Assembly: GCA_030753015.1 (NCBI GenBank)
Contig: JASMDC010000026.1
Location: 1-49,548, forward strand
Source: Candidatus Undinarchaeales archaeon
GTDB taxonomy: Archaea; SpSt-1190; JASMDC01
Direction: 5' to 3'
Length of the DNA stretch: 49,548 nucleotides
Under the pieces are notes generated by a model. That model did not search any database and was not told where the DNA came from. It saw only the letters and a list, made by a program, of their open reading frames with translations. The translations under genes and the position numbers were made by a program. Every line of letters starts with the position of its first letter. Position 1 is the first letter of the stretch. Shown piece by piece: positions 16,401-25,400 of this stretch.

Positions 16401-17775
16401 GTGTCGGATTACGGAGGGACTCGTAGGCTTTGGCACAGGCTGTTGCTGCAAAGAGAAGGGCGAGCCTTGCATATGCCCGTCGTTATACGCCCCTATATGC
16501 GGGACCGATGGAAAGACCTACGCGAACAACTGCACCCTGTTCTGCGAGGGTGTTGGCATCCTTCACCCGGGCCCCTGTGCGGAGGACTGCATAGATGAGT
16601 GCGGAAATGACGAGCTGTGCATCCGGAAGTGCAAATGTGGTGTCGAGTGTCGGGACCGTATCCAGTGTTTCAAGGCGCCCTGCCCGCTCGGTCCCATCGA
16701 TAATGGATGTATGGAGAGATGCGTCGGTGCTGAGAAGGTCAAATGTGTGTTCCGTGGATCGAGTACGCTCCAGGAATGCTATTCCATGAGAGCCTTATGC
16801 AAGGGGATAGAAACGTGCACAGTCGCGTTCCTCGGCAATCATGGAGAGAACGTCACGTGGAAGAGCTCGTGCGGTGGCTACGCTTTCTCCATCGTGGACG
16901 GCCAGCCCGATATTGTCGAGTTCGACTGTGGTCCGAGCTGTACACCTGAAGGTGAGATGAACCTCTTTGGAAAACCACCCTGCTGCGATGGATTGACTGG
17001 GATCGACAATGCGTTCCCTGTAGGCGATGATTGCCTAGCTACCGATAACGGGGCGGGATACTGCACGAAGTGCGGTGACGGGACATGTGGACCCGGTGAG
17101 AACAGGTGTAACTGCGAGAGGGACTGTTCCTGTCCACCTTGCCCCATGTACTCCCCACCACATCCTGACTGGTGCAAGGACGGGAGGGTAGAGACCACTA
17201 AGGACGATTGCGGCTGCTCGAGCTTCCGATGTGTCAAGGATGGGGACTGTGCCAAGGAAGGTGAGAAATATTCCAAAGTGTTCACGGACGACTACCCGGA
17301 CCGTTGCTGCGACGGCCTGACAGCTTGGGAGTCGGGCATGGACACACGGAAGGTCAACAACGGGAAGTGCGTGGAGACCAATCTGTTATCGGGAAGCCCC
17401 GTCGGTACGTGCATCAACTGCGGGAACGGTGAGTGCGAGGAGAACGAGAACATATGCAACTGCCCCACGGACTGCGAATGTGGACCTTGCCCCATGCTCG
17501 ATGCGCCGCTCGGCGGTTTCTGTCCGGATGGAGGGAGCGCTGTATTCAAGTATGACAAGTGCGGGTGCACGGCCGGTTATGAATGTAAGGACGTCGTCTG
17601 CACCGATACACTGGGACAGAGGGAGTGTGCTGCTGCTGGAGGACAGTATGACGGGTGTCCCATGCCACGTTGCCCCGCTGGGGTGGCGTGCACGCAAGTA
17701 TGCGGTCCACCGGTATGCCTCTGTCTAATCGTGGATGACCATGTGGTCGAGCCGTACCTTCCATCCAAGGGATAG
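13408..17775 (+). CDS. Giant secreted Kazal/eight-cysteine-cluster protein
   Basis: A 1455-aa exported protein. A signal peptide (about residues 1-25) is followed by a Cys-poor domain to about 220. Three Kazal-type domains follow at DNA 14116-14226, 14686-14796 and 16468-16578, each with C-x-C-P...PVCG/PICG...TYxNxC. Between them lie archaeal eight-cysteine-cluster-like domains (CTEDSECGFSACGCKC; CEVNDQCVRQRSCCECG; CSTQSDCHLQTDCCG) and a beta domain (about 780-910). Near the C terminus come a WKSSCGGYAF-type domain and a duplicated unit of about 95 residues (CCDGLT...CGDGTC/CGNGEC...CPPCPM/CGPCPM). No C-terminal TM is seen, so it is probably released or held by partners. Kazal folds inhibit serine proteases in animals; inhibition here is only a possibility. 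GGGGACT precedes ATG 13408. Confidence 0.8.
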   Translation: MVGIITTRVRAVILALVLCTTLTSAVSLLDVIEPVRSTVVARDVSFGLMNDSDEAALLDNVGQNSLVQAFFEGLGSQGIPVDDLKPRVSRTISRRTSTGEQRTVNVYYRLRMDGDVHVFIRITVAIHQDTIEVLTLSFRKQRSSLLEKAPLDLPKVSKVDEALMQNITTTALGHPKLGPIADNLLDAELYKVYAPPFVKDGTVSLGFIPIEGRCRLPVKKDELKGLFSKRMRICDDCLCPTDEKPVCGEDWITYANPCLARCAGVDVRYGGRCKSDCGIYGTILVDMDIETMKVTRVRIKDVKAIPFGPVLKCKAQECSDTLVRYTKTAKTVVGDLHVVRDGLDRLGQEKLSNIIGDDISVLSRTFNIDLECTEDSECGFSACGCKCSSRPKDTDPLRPLMECAQFCPVRYSCACIQGKCVNQNKICVCPKIYKPVCGVNGKTYSNECNADCAGVKIAHDGKCSQDVCIGNIGLVQGIESLEGAVTKHVITCKNSDGNAEQAYTSLIKLGDDDAFLKTTYFDPRSDVKSSIGGAAKLVTIVTCLSQVRIERLNRAVAANQTKDGIQYADVEFISPQVLGLIDVHVTSVTCSSNLIDAQFIEPSFCEVNDQCVRQRSCCECGKPTYVNKYHLQDRFCLLQCDCISPPNERYVGVCRENQCETLVVQDERFCSTQSDCHLQTDCCGLQAKCINRQLFIGRPDCSGILCPAIYMEPQKCVCRDNTCSITELNACINDDECRHLKCPDPLCEDGVCECAGPGTTECGNKKCEKGEELDCKDCAGQLFVTLLNRDRATLNERIDIAAYYSTIFNETLARGTCSMNVEVLVPLLKVQEADTPREVFSTSIAELDTMGIKAAASPEMVDRSLLQGIPMVFDKERKAFIGTYIPDRYGVHYITVTCFLDPRAPMIEKEKLLVEMNQCQQEGGHCINFQSSCKFGYGDADFQGCASKSEKCCVPRIVKTCNEECTEEGYTGGKCRTWPVIPDVEACLDGETLIKSEECRITEGLVGFGTGCCCKEKGEPCICPSLYAPICGTDGKTYANNCTLFCEGVGILHPGPCAEDCIDECGNDELCIRKCKCGVECRDRIQCFKAPCPLGPIDNGCMERCVGAEKVKCVFRGSSTLQECYSMRALCKGIETCTVAFLGNHGENVTWKSSCGGYAFSIVDGQPDIVEFDCGPSCTPEGEMNLFGKPPCCDGLTGIDNAFPVGDDCLATDNGAGYCTKCGDGTCGPGENRCNCERDCSCPPCPMYSPPHPDWCKDGRVETTKDDCGCSSFRCVKDGDCAKEGEKYSKVFTDDYPDRCCDGLTAWESGMDTRKVNNGKCVETNLLSGSPVGTCINCGNGECEENENICNCPTDCECGPCPMLDAPLGGFCPDGGSAVFKYDKCGCTAGYECKDVVCTDTLGQRECAAAGGQYDGCPMPRCPAGVACTQVCGPPVCLCLIVDDHVVEPYLPSKG
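14116..14226 (+). other. Kazal-type domain 1
   Basis: Encodes a 37-residue segment from CLCPTDEKPVCG to RYGGRC with the six-Cys Kazal spacing, including TYANPC. Confidence 0.75.
14686..14796 (+). other. Kazal-type domain 2
   Basis: Encodes CVCPKIYKPVCGVNGKTYSN through to HDGKC; the closest of the three to the animal Kazal consensus (PVCGxxGxTYxNxC). Confidence 0.8.
16468..16578 (+). other. Kazal-type domain 3
   Basis: Encodes CICPSLYAPICGTDGKTYAN through to HPGPC with the same Cys spacing. Its separation from the first two suggests modular shuffling within the protein. Confidence 0.8.
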
Positions 17776-17827
17776 AAAGTGGCGTTGACCCGGGATGAGG
17801 GTGCCTCTTCGCCCTCCAGGTCAACTA

Positions 17828-17835
17828 TTTATATC
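17828..17835 (+). promoter_or_regulatory. TATA box of the giant surface operon
   Basis: TTTATATC centred about 25 nt before ATG 17857. It indicates a leaderless transcript and shows that the in-frame GTG at 17779 is not the start. The genes from 17857 to 35266 are so tightly packed that this is probably the operon promoter. Confidence 0.65.
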
Positions 17836-17856
17836 TACGTCGGCAGGTTCGTTGCG

Positions 17857-20628
17857 ATGAGGCAGAGGTACATTATCCTGTTGTTGATAACCCTCTCGCT
17901 CCTCGCTCCGTTCGCCGGGGCGGTGGCCGCCGAGAGCATCCGTGAGGAGGTGACATTGACACGGCTCAACCGATTGGAGGCAACTGTCGAGTTCATCTTC
18001 TCCAAACGACAGATGGACACGATCCAAGAAGAACATGTGAGAATGATCTGTAATCGGGCCCACTTCTTATCATGCGATGCAGTTGTCGATAGGCTGCATA
18101 ACGCTATCACGGTTACCGCCTCGATGCGACCTTCCATCAACATAGAATCCGTAGAGGACGCGGATGGAGGTAAGCTTCGTGCGATATTCGCTCACAGGTA
18201 CGCACCCCTTCAGCATGTACTTGCCACACGAGTGAGCACCCCGAACACGCACCTCACCATCCACTATCCTACCCATACATTCTCCTTCGATAAACCCGTG
18301 ATGGAGGAGATGAGGAACACCTTCACGGTGACCTTTGAGCACCAGCCTTTCCCGTTCGATTTCGGTACGACCCTCACGAGCTCGAATGAGGATCTGATCG
18401 TTGGCGATACTATTGACATCCCGGAGATACACGGAGAGGTATGCTATGCTGCTCTCTTCTTCGGTACAACGAAGGTATCCCATGCGACGACAGTCGGCTG
18501 TCTCAAGATGTATCTGCCCAGCGGAGGAGCACCGACCGGGGTCGAACCCACCATCCATGTCCTCTCCTATTCGAAGGACAAGGTGGAGTATTCGACCTTC
18601 GGCCCGGAGGACGTTCCCATCGAGCCCTCGTCCATGGACCTCACCCTTACGCTCGAGCAACGCTTGACCAAGCTCGGCCGTCCGGTTCGCATCGGCATCA
18701 CCACCGATGAGGAAACCGAATGGTGTGAGGTGGTAATCATGGACAGCCTCCTCAATCCTCTCGGCACGGTGAGGTACGAAACGTGCGACGAGATACTCGT
18801 GGGCACTAGAACATCGTGGCTGCCCGGGCTCCATTATTTCAGGGTGACCGTTCACGCAGGTTCCAAGCATGCATCTGCGTCAGAATCCGTTACGCTCGAA
18901 CCTTCCGGCCACGAGGAAGGCCCTGGATTCGATGTGGAGAAGGATGTGTTCACAGCCGGCGAGTCCGTGACCCTGCATTCCTCTTTCCGTGGTAGGGGCC
19001 TCTACTGCACGACCCGTCTCTATGATCTCGAGTACAACCTCGTCTCGGAGGTCGACTCTTTCGGATGCGAACGCGCCACGGTTGATCTGGACGAGACACT
19101 TGCGGCAGGCAGTTATATCATAAAGACCGATATGTACGAGAGGGGACGGCTCAAGGGATTCGAGTCTACAATCATCCAGATCAAACCATGGAGCCCCCTT
19201 CCGGGGACACTCATGGAGCGGCTCTGTACTGGTTCGTTCTTCAGGTTGGAGGATGAACGCATACCGTGTCTCGTACCCGGAAGGACCTGTACACCGACCT
19301 CGCTCCAATTACCGCTGTGTTTGTGCTTCGACAAGAACGGTAACGTGAAGGACAGCTGTAACTATGCGGAGGTATGTACAAAGGACGGTTGTCGGGAGCG
19401 TGCGATCCCCCCCTATACCGTCATCATTGACGGGACCAAGTGCATCGCAAGGCGTGGGACCCACGTACTGCCATGCGTCGGACCTGGAGAGCTCTGCTCG
19501 GATTCATGCTTATGCGTGGACAGGTTCCGCTCACCCATCTCTACATGCCAGGAGAACTCGCTCTGCACACCGACAGGTTGTAGCAAACCGGAGATCGTTT
19601 TCGATGTGGAGGACGTGGAGCCGGTCTCCGCGCGCCGTTCGGATCTCGCATCTGGGATAGATTTGACATGGCGTGGTGTGCTCAAATACCATGACCGTAT
19701 TACGGCCGGAGAGGGATTCACCGTTCGCTCACGTCTCGGAGACGCAGAAGAGAGCGCGACCATCGAGCCGGTGGGTGATGGCCGTGTGACGGTCTCCACG
19801 CACTTGGCAACACCACTCAAGGAGGGAGAGACGGAGGCCTATCTCCTGTTCGAGAGGGAAGAGGCCAAGCTCTTGGTCAAACGCCAGTTCTCGGTCCAGT
19901 ACGATGATCCGGGATTGCTGTTCGAGATCGTGGACGTCGAGCCGGAGGCGCTCGACGCCGAACGGCTGCGTGGTGAGCAGTCGCTGCGTGTGCGTATGCG
20001 GGTGCTTGACGAGCAAGGTCATAAGGTCGTGTCACTCCCCATCTCGGCGTTCGATATGAGTGTCGACGGCGTGCTTGTCCGCTCGATCTCGGCGAAGTTC
20101 ATCGACGACATGTGGAACGTGGTCGGGACGCTCTGGGCAGATGACCTCCCTCCAGGACCGAGGCGGCTGACCCTGTCCGTGGACCACCTCGGACGATCAC
20201 GAAAGATCGAACGCAGCATTGATGTGATGCGGAAAGCACCCCTAGACGTGAGCATCATGAAGGTCGATCCGGGTACGAAGCAGAAGCCGCTCTTCCTCAT
20301 GATCGTCGGGATCGGGTTCGACATGGACGTCTACTTGGAGCTCCAAGGGTCCGAGGGCCTCACCAAGAACGATGTAACCATCACGCTGAACAACAAGGAC
20401 ATATCCGAGACAATAACCTACATCGTGAGTACGGCCAAGGGGCCGAAGATCCACCTCTCGAACGTCCGCCTCTGCCCCGACCATCCACCTAGACCGAACA
20501 GCGAGATACCTTTCGAGGTTCAGATACGAAAGGGGGATGAGACTGCTAGCGATAAGACCCGACTGGTCGTCCGGGGGAATCCCGGCGATTGGTCGAACCT
20601 GGGACAGACGGGGTGTGATGCCCGATGA
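17857..20628 (+). CDS. Secreted beta-rich surface protein, 923 aa
   Basis: First gene of the giant operon. A clear signal peptide (MRQRYIILLLITLSLLAPFA...VAAES) is followed by several predicted beta-sandwich regions and a Cys-containing pair of related units at about residues 450-590 (CLVPGRTCTPTSLQLPLCLC and CVGPGELCSDSCLC, each ending in a CTxxGC motif). More beta domains follow and no C-terminal membrane segment is present. I do not recognise the family. The ATG at 17857 is set by the TATA box about 25 nt upstream; the longer frame from GTG 17779 would put a charged leader before the signal. It overlaps the next gene by ATGA (20625-20628). Confidence 0.75.
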   Translation: MRQRYIILLLITLSLLAPFAGAVAAESIREEVTLTRLNRLEATVEFIFSKRQMDTIQEEHVRMICNRAHFLSCDAVVDRLHNAITVTASMRPSINIESVEDADGGKLRAIFAHRYAPLQHVLATRVSTPNTHLTIHYPTHTFSFDKPVMEEMRNTFTVTFEHQPFPFDFGTTLTSSNEDLIVGDTIDIPEIHGEVCYAALFFGTTKVSHATTVGCLKMYLPSGGAPTGVEPTIHVLSYSKDKVEYSTFGPEDVPIEPSSMDLTLTLEQRLTKLGRPVRIGITTDEETEWCEVVIMDSLLNPLGTVRYETCDEILVGTRTSWLPGLHYFRVTVHAGSKHASASESVTLEPSGHEEGPGFDVEKDVFTAGESVTLHSSFRGRGLYCTTRLYDLEYNLVSEVDSFGCERATVDLDETLAAGSYIIKTDMYERGRLKGFESTIIQIKPWSPLPGTLMERLCTGSFFRLEDERIPCLVPGRTCTPTSLQLPLCLCFDKNGNVKDSCNYAEVCTKDGCRERAIPPYTVIIDGTKCIARRGTHVLPCVGPGELCSDSCLCVDRFRSPISTCQENSLCTPTGCSKPEIVFDVEDVEPVSARRSDLASGIDLTWRGVLKYHDRITAGEGFTVRSRLGDAEESATIEPVGDGRVTVSTHLATPLKEGETEAYLLFEREEAKLLVKRQFSVQYDDPGLLFEIVDVEPEALDAERLRGEQSLRVRMRVLDEQGHKVVSLPISAFDMSVDGVLVRSISAKFIDDMWNVVGTLWADDLPPGPRRLTLSVDHLGRSRKIERSIDVMRKAPLDVSIMKVDPGTKQKPLFLMIVGIGFDMDVYLELQGSEGLTKNDVTITLNNKDISETITYIVSTAKGPKIHLSNVRLCPDHPPRPNSEIPFEVQIRKGDETASDKTRLVVRGNPGDWSNLGQTGCDAR

Positions 20629-22463
20629 GCTTAGGAGTCGGCCACCGTGGTCAGTTCACGCTCATCGGTCTTGCAGCCATAGCACTCGTCGTGCTGATGA
20701 TCGTTATGTTCACTCTCAAGGGGACCGAGGCCGATCGTGACCGACGCATCACCGAGAGCGAAGCATCGGACATATCGCGGGTCCTTGAGAAAGAGACGCG
20801 GTTCCTCGAGGGTGTTCTTGAGGATGCTGTTGCGTCCGCCGTATTCGAGATGGGGCAGAACAGCGGGTACACCCTCGAGAACAGGCCCGGGCTAAAGCAC
20901 ATGGGCATCCCCTACCTGTTCTACCAGGGCCATGTGGTGAACGTACCTACCGTCACCGTCATGGAGGACATGCTCGCAGAAGAGGTGGAGCGGAGGGTCA
21001 CCAACGCCATCGAGAAGCACAAGGTACAGCTGCGAAAGGAGAAGCGTACCTATTCATTCGGTCATCCCGTCGTAGGGGGCATCATCGAGGAGACGGGATG
21101 TCGTCTCGACCTTAGTGTACCCATCGTTGTGGAGGCCGAGGACGGAACGATGCATGCATCGTCCACAATCGAGTTCACCCACGTGAGCCCTCTGCGCATC
21201 GGCTATTTACGGAAGCTGGCCGAGCAGTACGTACAGAACTACAACCAGCTCCGCTTCATGGAGATGGGCGTTCTTGCCGGGATCCGGGAGGACGCCCGTA
21301 TCTGGGAACCCCCAGGAAGGCTCATGCACTCAGTATCATGTAAGAATCCCCCATTCAAGGGGAAGGAGGAGATGGTGACGCCCTTCAGGGAGAACAGTCA
21401 GCTGTCGGTGGCACGTGAGCTCAAGCGCATCCGAAATCTCTTCCGTGAGGACCGCTACGTCGAGTGGAACCTCGACTTCAGGCCCACCGATACCGATTTC
21501 TCCTTCGTGGCCGATAACGATAAGTACGGGTACGAGACCGAGCGCATCTATCTAGTCCCCCAGATGCTCGCCCCCTTCTCCCCACGCTCGGACGTATGCA
21601 TCTCTCACTATGAGGTGACCTACGAGCTGAGCTGGCCGGTACAAGTATCCCTTATCGACCTCCTTCCCACGGCAAAAGTAGTAGGGGGTTCGGGATCCGC
21701 CCTCATCAAACCGCTCGAGTTCCAGTTCTATCTGGAGCCGTACCTCGGGACGAACGAGGACGGATCAGTGAACACGCGTGCCGTGAACGAGTCGGTCGAC
21801 GCACCTTCAACGGTCGATAGCAAATGCGCGGGTTCATGCAAACTAGATCTGACATTCACCAACTCCAACAACGGACGGGTATGGCTCGATACATGTGCCT
21901 ACACCTACGACGGTAGCAGGCTGTACGAGGAAGAGATCACATGCGGAGTGCACACGCTGGTCGCGGCCGATGCCACAGATCCTACCCTTGGGAAGCTGAT
22001 CAAGAGGGTGAACCTCCAGAACACGCTCAAGGAGACCTACACGATCCCGCCGGCGATAACGGTGGAAGGGACAGTGTACGAGGAACAGCGGACCTACTGT
22101 GAGATGTCTGGTACCCTTACTTCACCGAACAACGTACCGATCGTGGCCCGTGGCGGTGCACCGCCTGCTTACATCGAGGTGCTCCTAGTACCATTGGAGG
22201 TCGGTCTGGGCGAGGTCATGTACGCAGCGGCCGATGATAAGGGACACTACTCGTTCCCCCAGGTGACACCTGGTGAGTACTGGCTCGTCGCCCGCTCCAC
22301 TCCTGATGCTGATGGGCATCCTCTCATCGCAATTGATCCTGAAGGTAGAATAGTCACTATAAGTGCTGACTCTCGTCGAATAGACGTCATCATGAAGCCG
22401 CTACAGATAGCGTTCGTTCATGGTAAGTACGAGAGAGTCTCGGAGGTGAGTGACGCGTGCTGA
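20625..22463 (+). CDS. Pilin-signal anchored protein with CarboxypepD_reg-like domain
   Basis: A 612-aa protein. The N terminus GHRGQFTLIGLAAIALVVLM looks like a class III (archaellin/pilin-type) signal: a charged residue and Gly just before a hydrophobic helix, probably cut by an archaeal prepilin peptidase, or retained as an anchor. A long alpha/beta extracytoplasmic region follows. Residues about 490-590 form a carboxypeptidase-regulatory-like/CNA-B-type beta sandwich (EVMYAAADDKGHYSFPQVTP...GEYWLVARS). It overlaps both neighbours (ATGA with the gene before, 7 nt with the giant after), so it is co-translated with the giant Cys-rich proteins and could anchor or scaffold them. Confidence 0.75.
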   Translation: MSLGVGHRGQFTLIGLAAIALVVLMIVMFTLKGTEADRDRRITESEASDISRVLEKETRFLEGVLEDAVASAVFEMGQNSGYTLENRPGLKHMGIPYLFYQGHVVNVPTVTVMEDMLAEEVERRVTNAIEKHKVQLRKEKRTYSFGHPVVGGIIEETGCRLDLSVPIVVEAEDGTMHASSTIEFTHVSPLRIGYLRKLAEQYVQNYNQLRFMEMGVLAGIREDARIWEPPGRLMHSVSCKNPPFKGKEEMVTPFRENSQLSVARELKRIRNLFREDRYVEWNLDFRPTDTDFSFVADNDKYGYETERIYLVPQMLAPFSPRSDVCISHYEVTYELSWPVQVSLIDLLPTAKVVGGSGSALIKPLEFQFYLEPYLGTNEDGSVNTRAVNESVDAPSTVDSKCAGSCKLDLTFTNSNNGRVWLDTCAYTYDGSRLYEEEITCGVHTLVAADATDPTLGKLIKRVNLQNTLKETYTIPPAITVEGTVYEEQRTYCEMSGTLTSPNNVPIVARGGAPPAYIEVLLVPLEVGLGEVMYAAADDKGHYSFPQVTPGEYWLVARSTPDADGHPLIAIDPEGRIVTISADSRRIDVIMKPLQIAFVHGKYERVSEVSDAC

Positions 22464-25400
22464 AACGGCCACACGGCCAAAAAAAGTATGCATTGGTATT
22501 CTTACTACTGTTCATCATATCGACCTCTGCCCAGGCGGGTCTCATACCAATCTCCGATAAGTACGCGGGTGGCGCAAAGAACATGTGCAAGACCTGCATC
22601 CAGTGCGTGGACACCGAGGGGGAGGAGCAAAAGAGCTGTCTGATGGGATGCCTGAAAGCAGGTGTCGACCTGCTGCTCGGACCCCTGTGCAACAAGATGT
22701 GCAAGGACAGCAAGATATGCAACGGTCTGTGCGGCAACTGTATCCCATGCGCGTTCGAGAAAGGGGATGCGGCCGAGAAGTGCCTTGTGAAGTGCGTTGG
22801 TGAAGCTCTCATAATCGGACCTATCTGTGGTAATGTGTGCAATCAGACCGTAAGCCAGGACTGGATGAACGGTGCAGAGAAGTGCGAGGGTGCATGTACA
22901 GAGTGCGCCTCGTGCGTGTTCGAGGAGGGTGGTGAAGCCCAGGAGAAGTGCGCGCTCAACTGTGTCGTGAAGAACATCCTTCTCAATCCGCTCTGTGGAA
23001 AGGCCTGCTCGAAGGCCGGTGGTGATCCCAAGGATTGGGAGATTAAGGAAAGTGACTCTGCAGATGAAAAAGCGAAGAAGAAGGAGGCTGCAAAGGAAGG
23101 CGCCAAGGATGTTGGCGCATGCGAGAAGATCTGCTCGACAGCCATCGAATGCGCTCCCTGTGCCTTTAAGACGACAGGCCGTGATAAGGCAATGTGCGGG
23201 GTCTCGTGCGTTGTCGGTAACTTCCTCTGTGAGAAATCATGCAGGAAGATATGCGACGATCCGAAGCAATATCCGACAGAGGCGGAGAAAGCAGAGGAGA
23301 AGAAGGACGACAAAGACGGTAAGAAGAAGCCGAAGATGAAGGATTGTACAAGTAATTGCCTTGACATCTGTGGTACCTGCTCACAATGTGCGAACCAGAA
23401 GACCGAGGCAGGCTTGAAAGAATGCATGATAAGGGAGTGCTTGGGCAAGAAGCTGATCAGCGCCCTGTGCAGCAACCTCTTTGTGGGCCCCATGGTGCAG
23501 AAGTGCCTCGAGTGCGGGACGTGCGCGATGGAGCCCGAGGAGAACCGAGCGGCATGCCTTAAGGACTGTGTCGGGAGGCAGCCATTGGCCTTCGACATCT
23601 GCGAGACCGTGAGCTGTGATCCCATCTGCTCGGGCCAGCGTACTGAGGAATGCCGTCAGAAGTGCGGAGGGAGCAGCACATGCATAGACGTGTGCATCCA
23701 GGACTGCAAGGTCGAGTGCCTGGACCTTTGTCACGCATGTGGTAAGTGTGGTTTCGAGAGCACGAAAGAGGCAATGCACGAGTGCACCATCCGCTACTGT
23801 ATACGCCCCTTCATGATGACACCCATCTGCGAGGACTATTGCTCTGAAGTAGTAAAGGGACTGCGGCCGGAGAACTGCAAGGCAATATGCATGACATGCG
23901 AGGATGCTATCTTCTCCGTAGATTGTGTGACCAGAAAGAGTCAGGTGCGGCCCCTTCTTGTGCAATGCATGTTCCGGGACGTGTGCGATGAGCGATGCGA
24001 CGAACATTTCGAGTCGGTACAGGAGGCGGACGAGTGCAAGGGTAACTGCGATAAATGCAAGCACTGTGCGAATGAGGATGACTATAATGTCCAGAAACAG
24101 TGCATGGAGGACTGCTTCGGTTCCCTGTCAGTGAAAGCCGAGTGTTCGGGCCTCTGCGTTGAGTGGGGAGTGACCGCGGGCGACGCGACCCTCAGGTGCC
24201 GTAGCCTGTGTGCGGCCTGCGTGCGGTGCGATGGGGAGACGGACCCGGCAAAGAAGAAGATCTGCCTCCGCAACTGCACGATGACCCAGATGGAGGATTA
24301 CTTCGGTGAGCGGTGCGACAGCGTGTGCCAGGACCAGGACGATAAGCCCACCTGTCGTGACAAGTGCATGAAATGCGATAGCTGCCCGTTCGAAGGCGAT
24401 GGACAGAACATCACGACATGCATCTTGAACAAGTGCGTCGACTCCATCTCGGTAGCACGGCCCATCTGTGAGGACGTATGCGCCAACGAGCAGAACAAAG
24501 CAGGCTGCATTCAGGGATGCGTCAAATGCCCGTCTTGCGTAGATCTCGATACACGGCGGAAACGTCTTGACTGTTTCACCGAATGCGTTGCACCGGACAT
24601 CCTCGGTAGTCAATGCGACTCGCTCTGTGTGGACAGACCCAATGCCACCGGATGCAAGCAACGGTGTCGAAATTGTCACCTGTGCATGGACAAGACCGGC
24701 CAATCACGTGGGGAGTGTCTTGAACGATGTGCAGACCGGGGACAACTTCGTTCTTCATGTGAAGGCCATTGCGAGACTGCCAAGGATCTGATCTATTGCC
24801 AGAGCGCATGTATGACCTGCCCCCAGTGCGATAAGCTCGAGGGCACGGAGCTTGATTCGTGCATACAGGAATGCACCGGCATAATCACACGGCAGATGCT
24901 CTTTGACACGTGCGATGACCTCTGTGCCTCATATAATGACCCGGAGCGCTGTAAGGCGGCATGCGATGAATGCACCGACTGCGACATGGGAGCCGGGCAG
25001 TACGAGTGCCTGCAGGACTGTGTGGATAAGACTGATTCGGGGCTGGACTTCTCCGATAAAGAGAAGGAACGTCGTGAGAAGCTGAAGAAAGGGCTGCTGT
25101 CCGGAGTCTGTGACCTCATGTTCGGCAATATCTGGGACATGTTCTCGTGTGACCTAGTATGTGCAATGGGGGGTCCTTGTCCCATCCCTGACCAAAGGTA
25201 TCTTCTCAAATGCCCCGAGACCGCACAAGAGAACCTCTACCTCTACTATTCAGACCTCATCACCTATTTCGAGAACGTTGCAGAGTTCTATGCGAATATG
25301 GAGGCGGCTCTGGATGCAATACTCTTGGGCACAGTGGGAATGTGCGGGATGTGCAATTACCAGCTGGCCATGATATCGGGTGCTTACAGCACGTGTAGCG

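Noticed and set aside
17779..17856. GTG 17779 as start of the 923-aa protein
   Set aside because: It would put the TATA box inside the gene and a charged leader before the signal peptide.
22540..25200. Metallothionein or ferredoxin-like cluster-binding protein
   Set aside because: CxxCxxC spacing is suggestive, but the protein has a signal peptide and the pattern repeats with extra Cys typical of disulfide-rich exoproteins; no ferredoxin CxxCxxCxxxCP motif is seen. Kept only as an open alternative.
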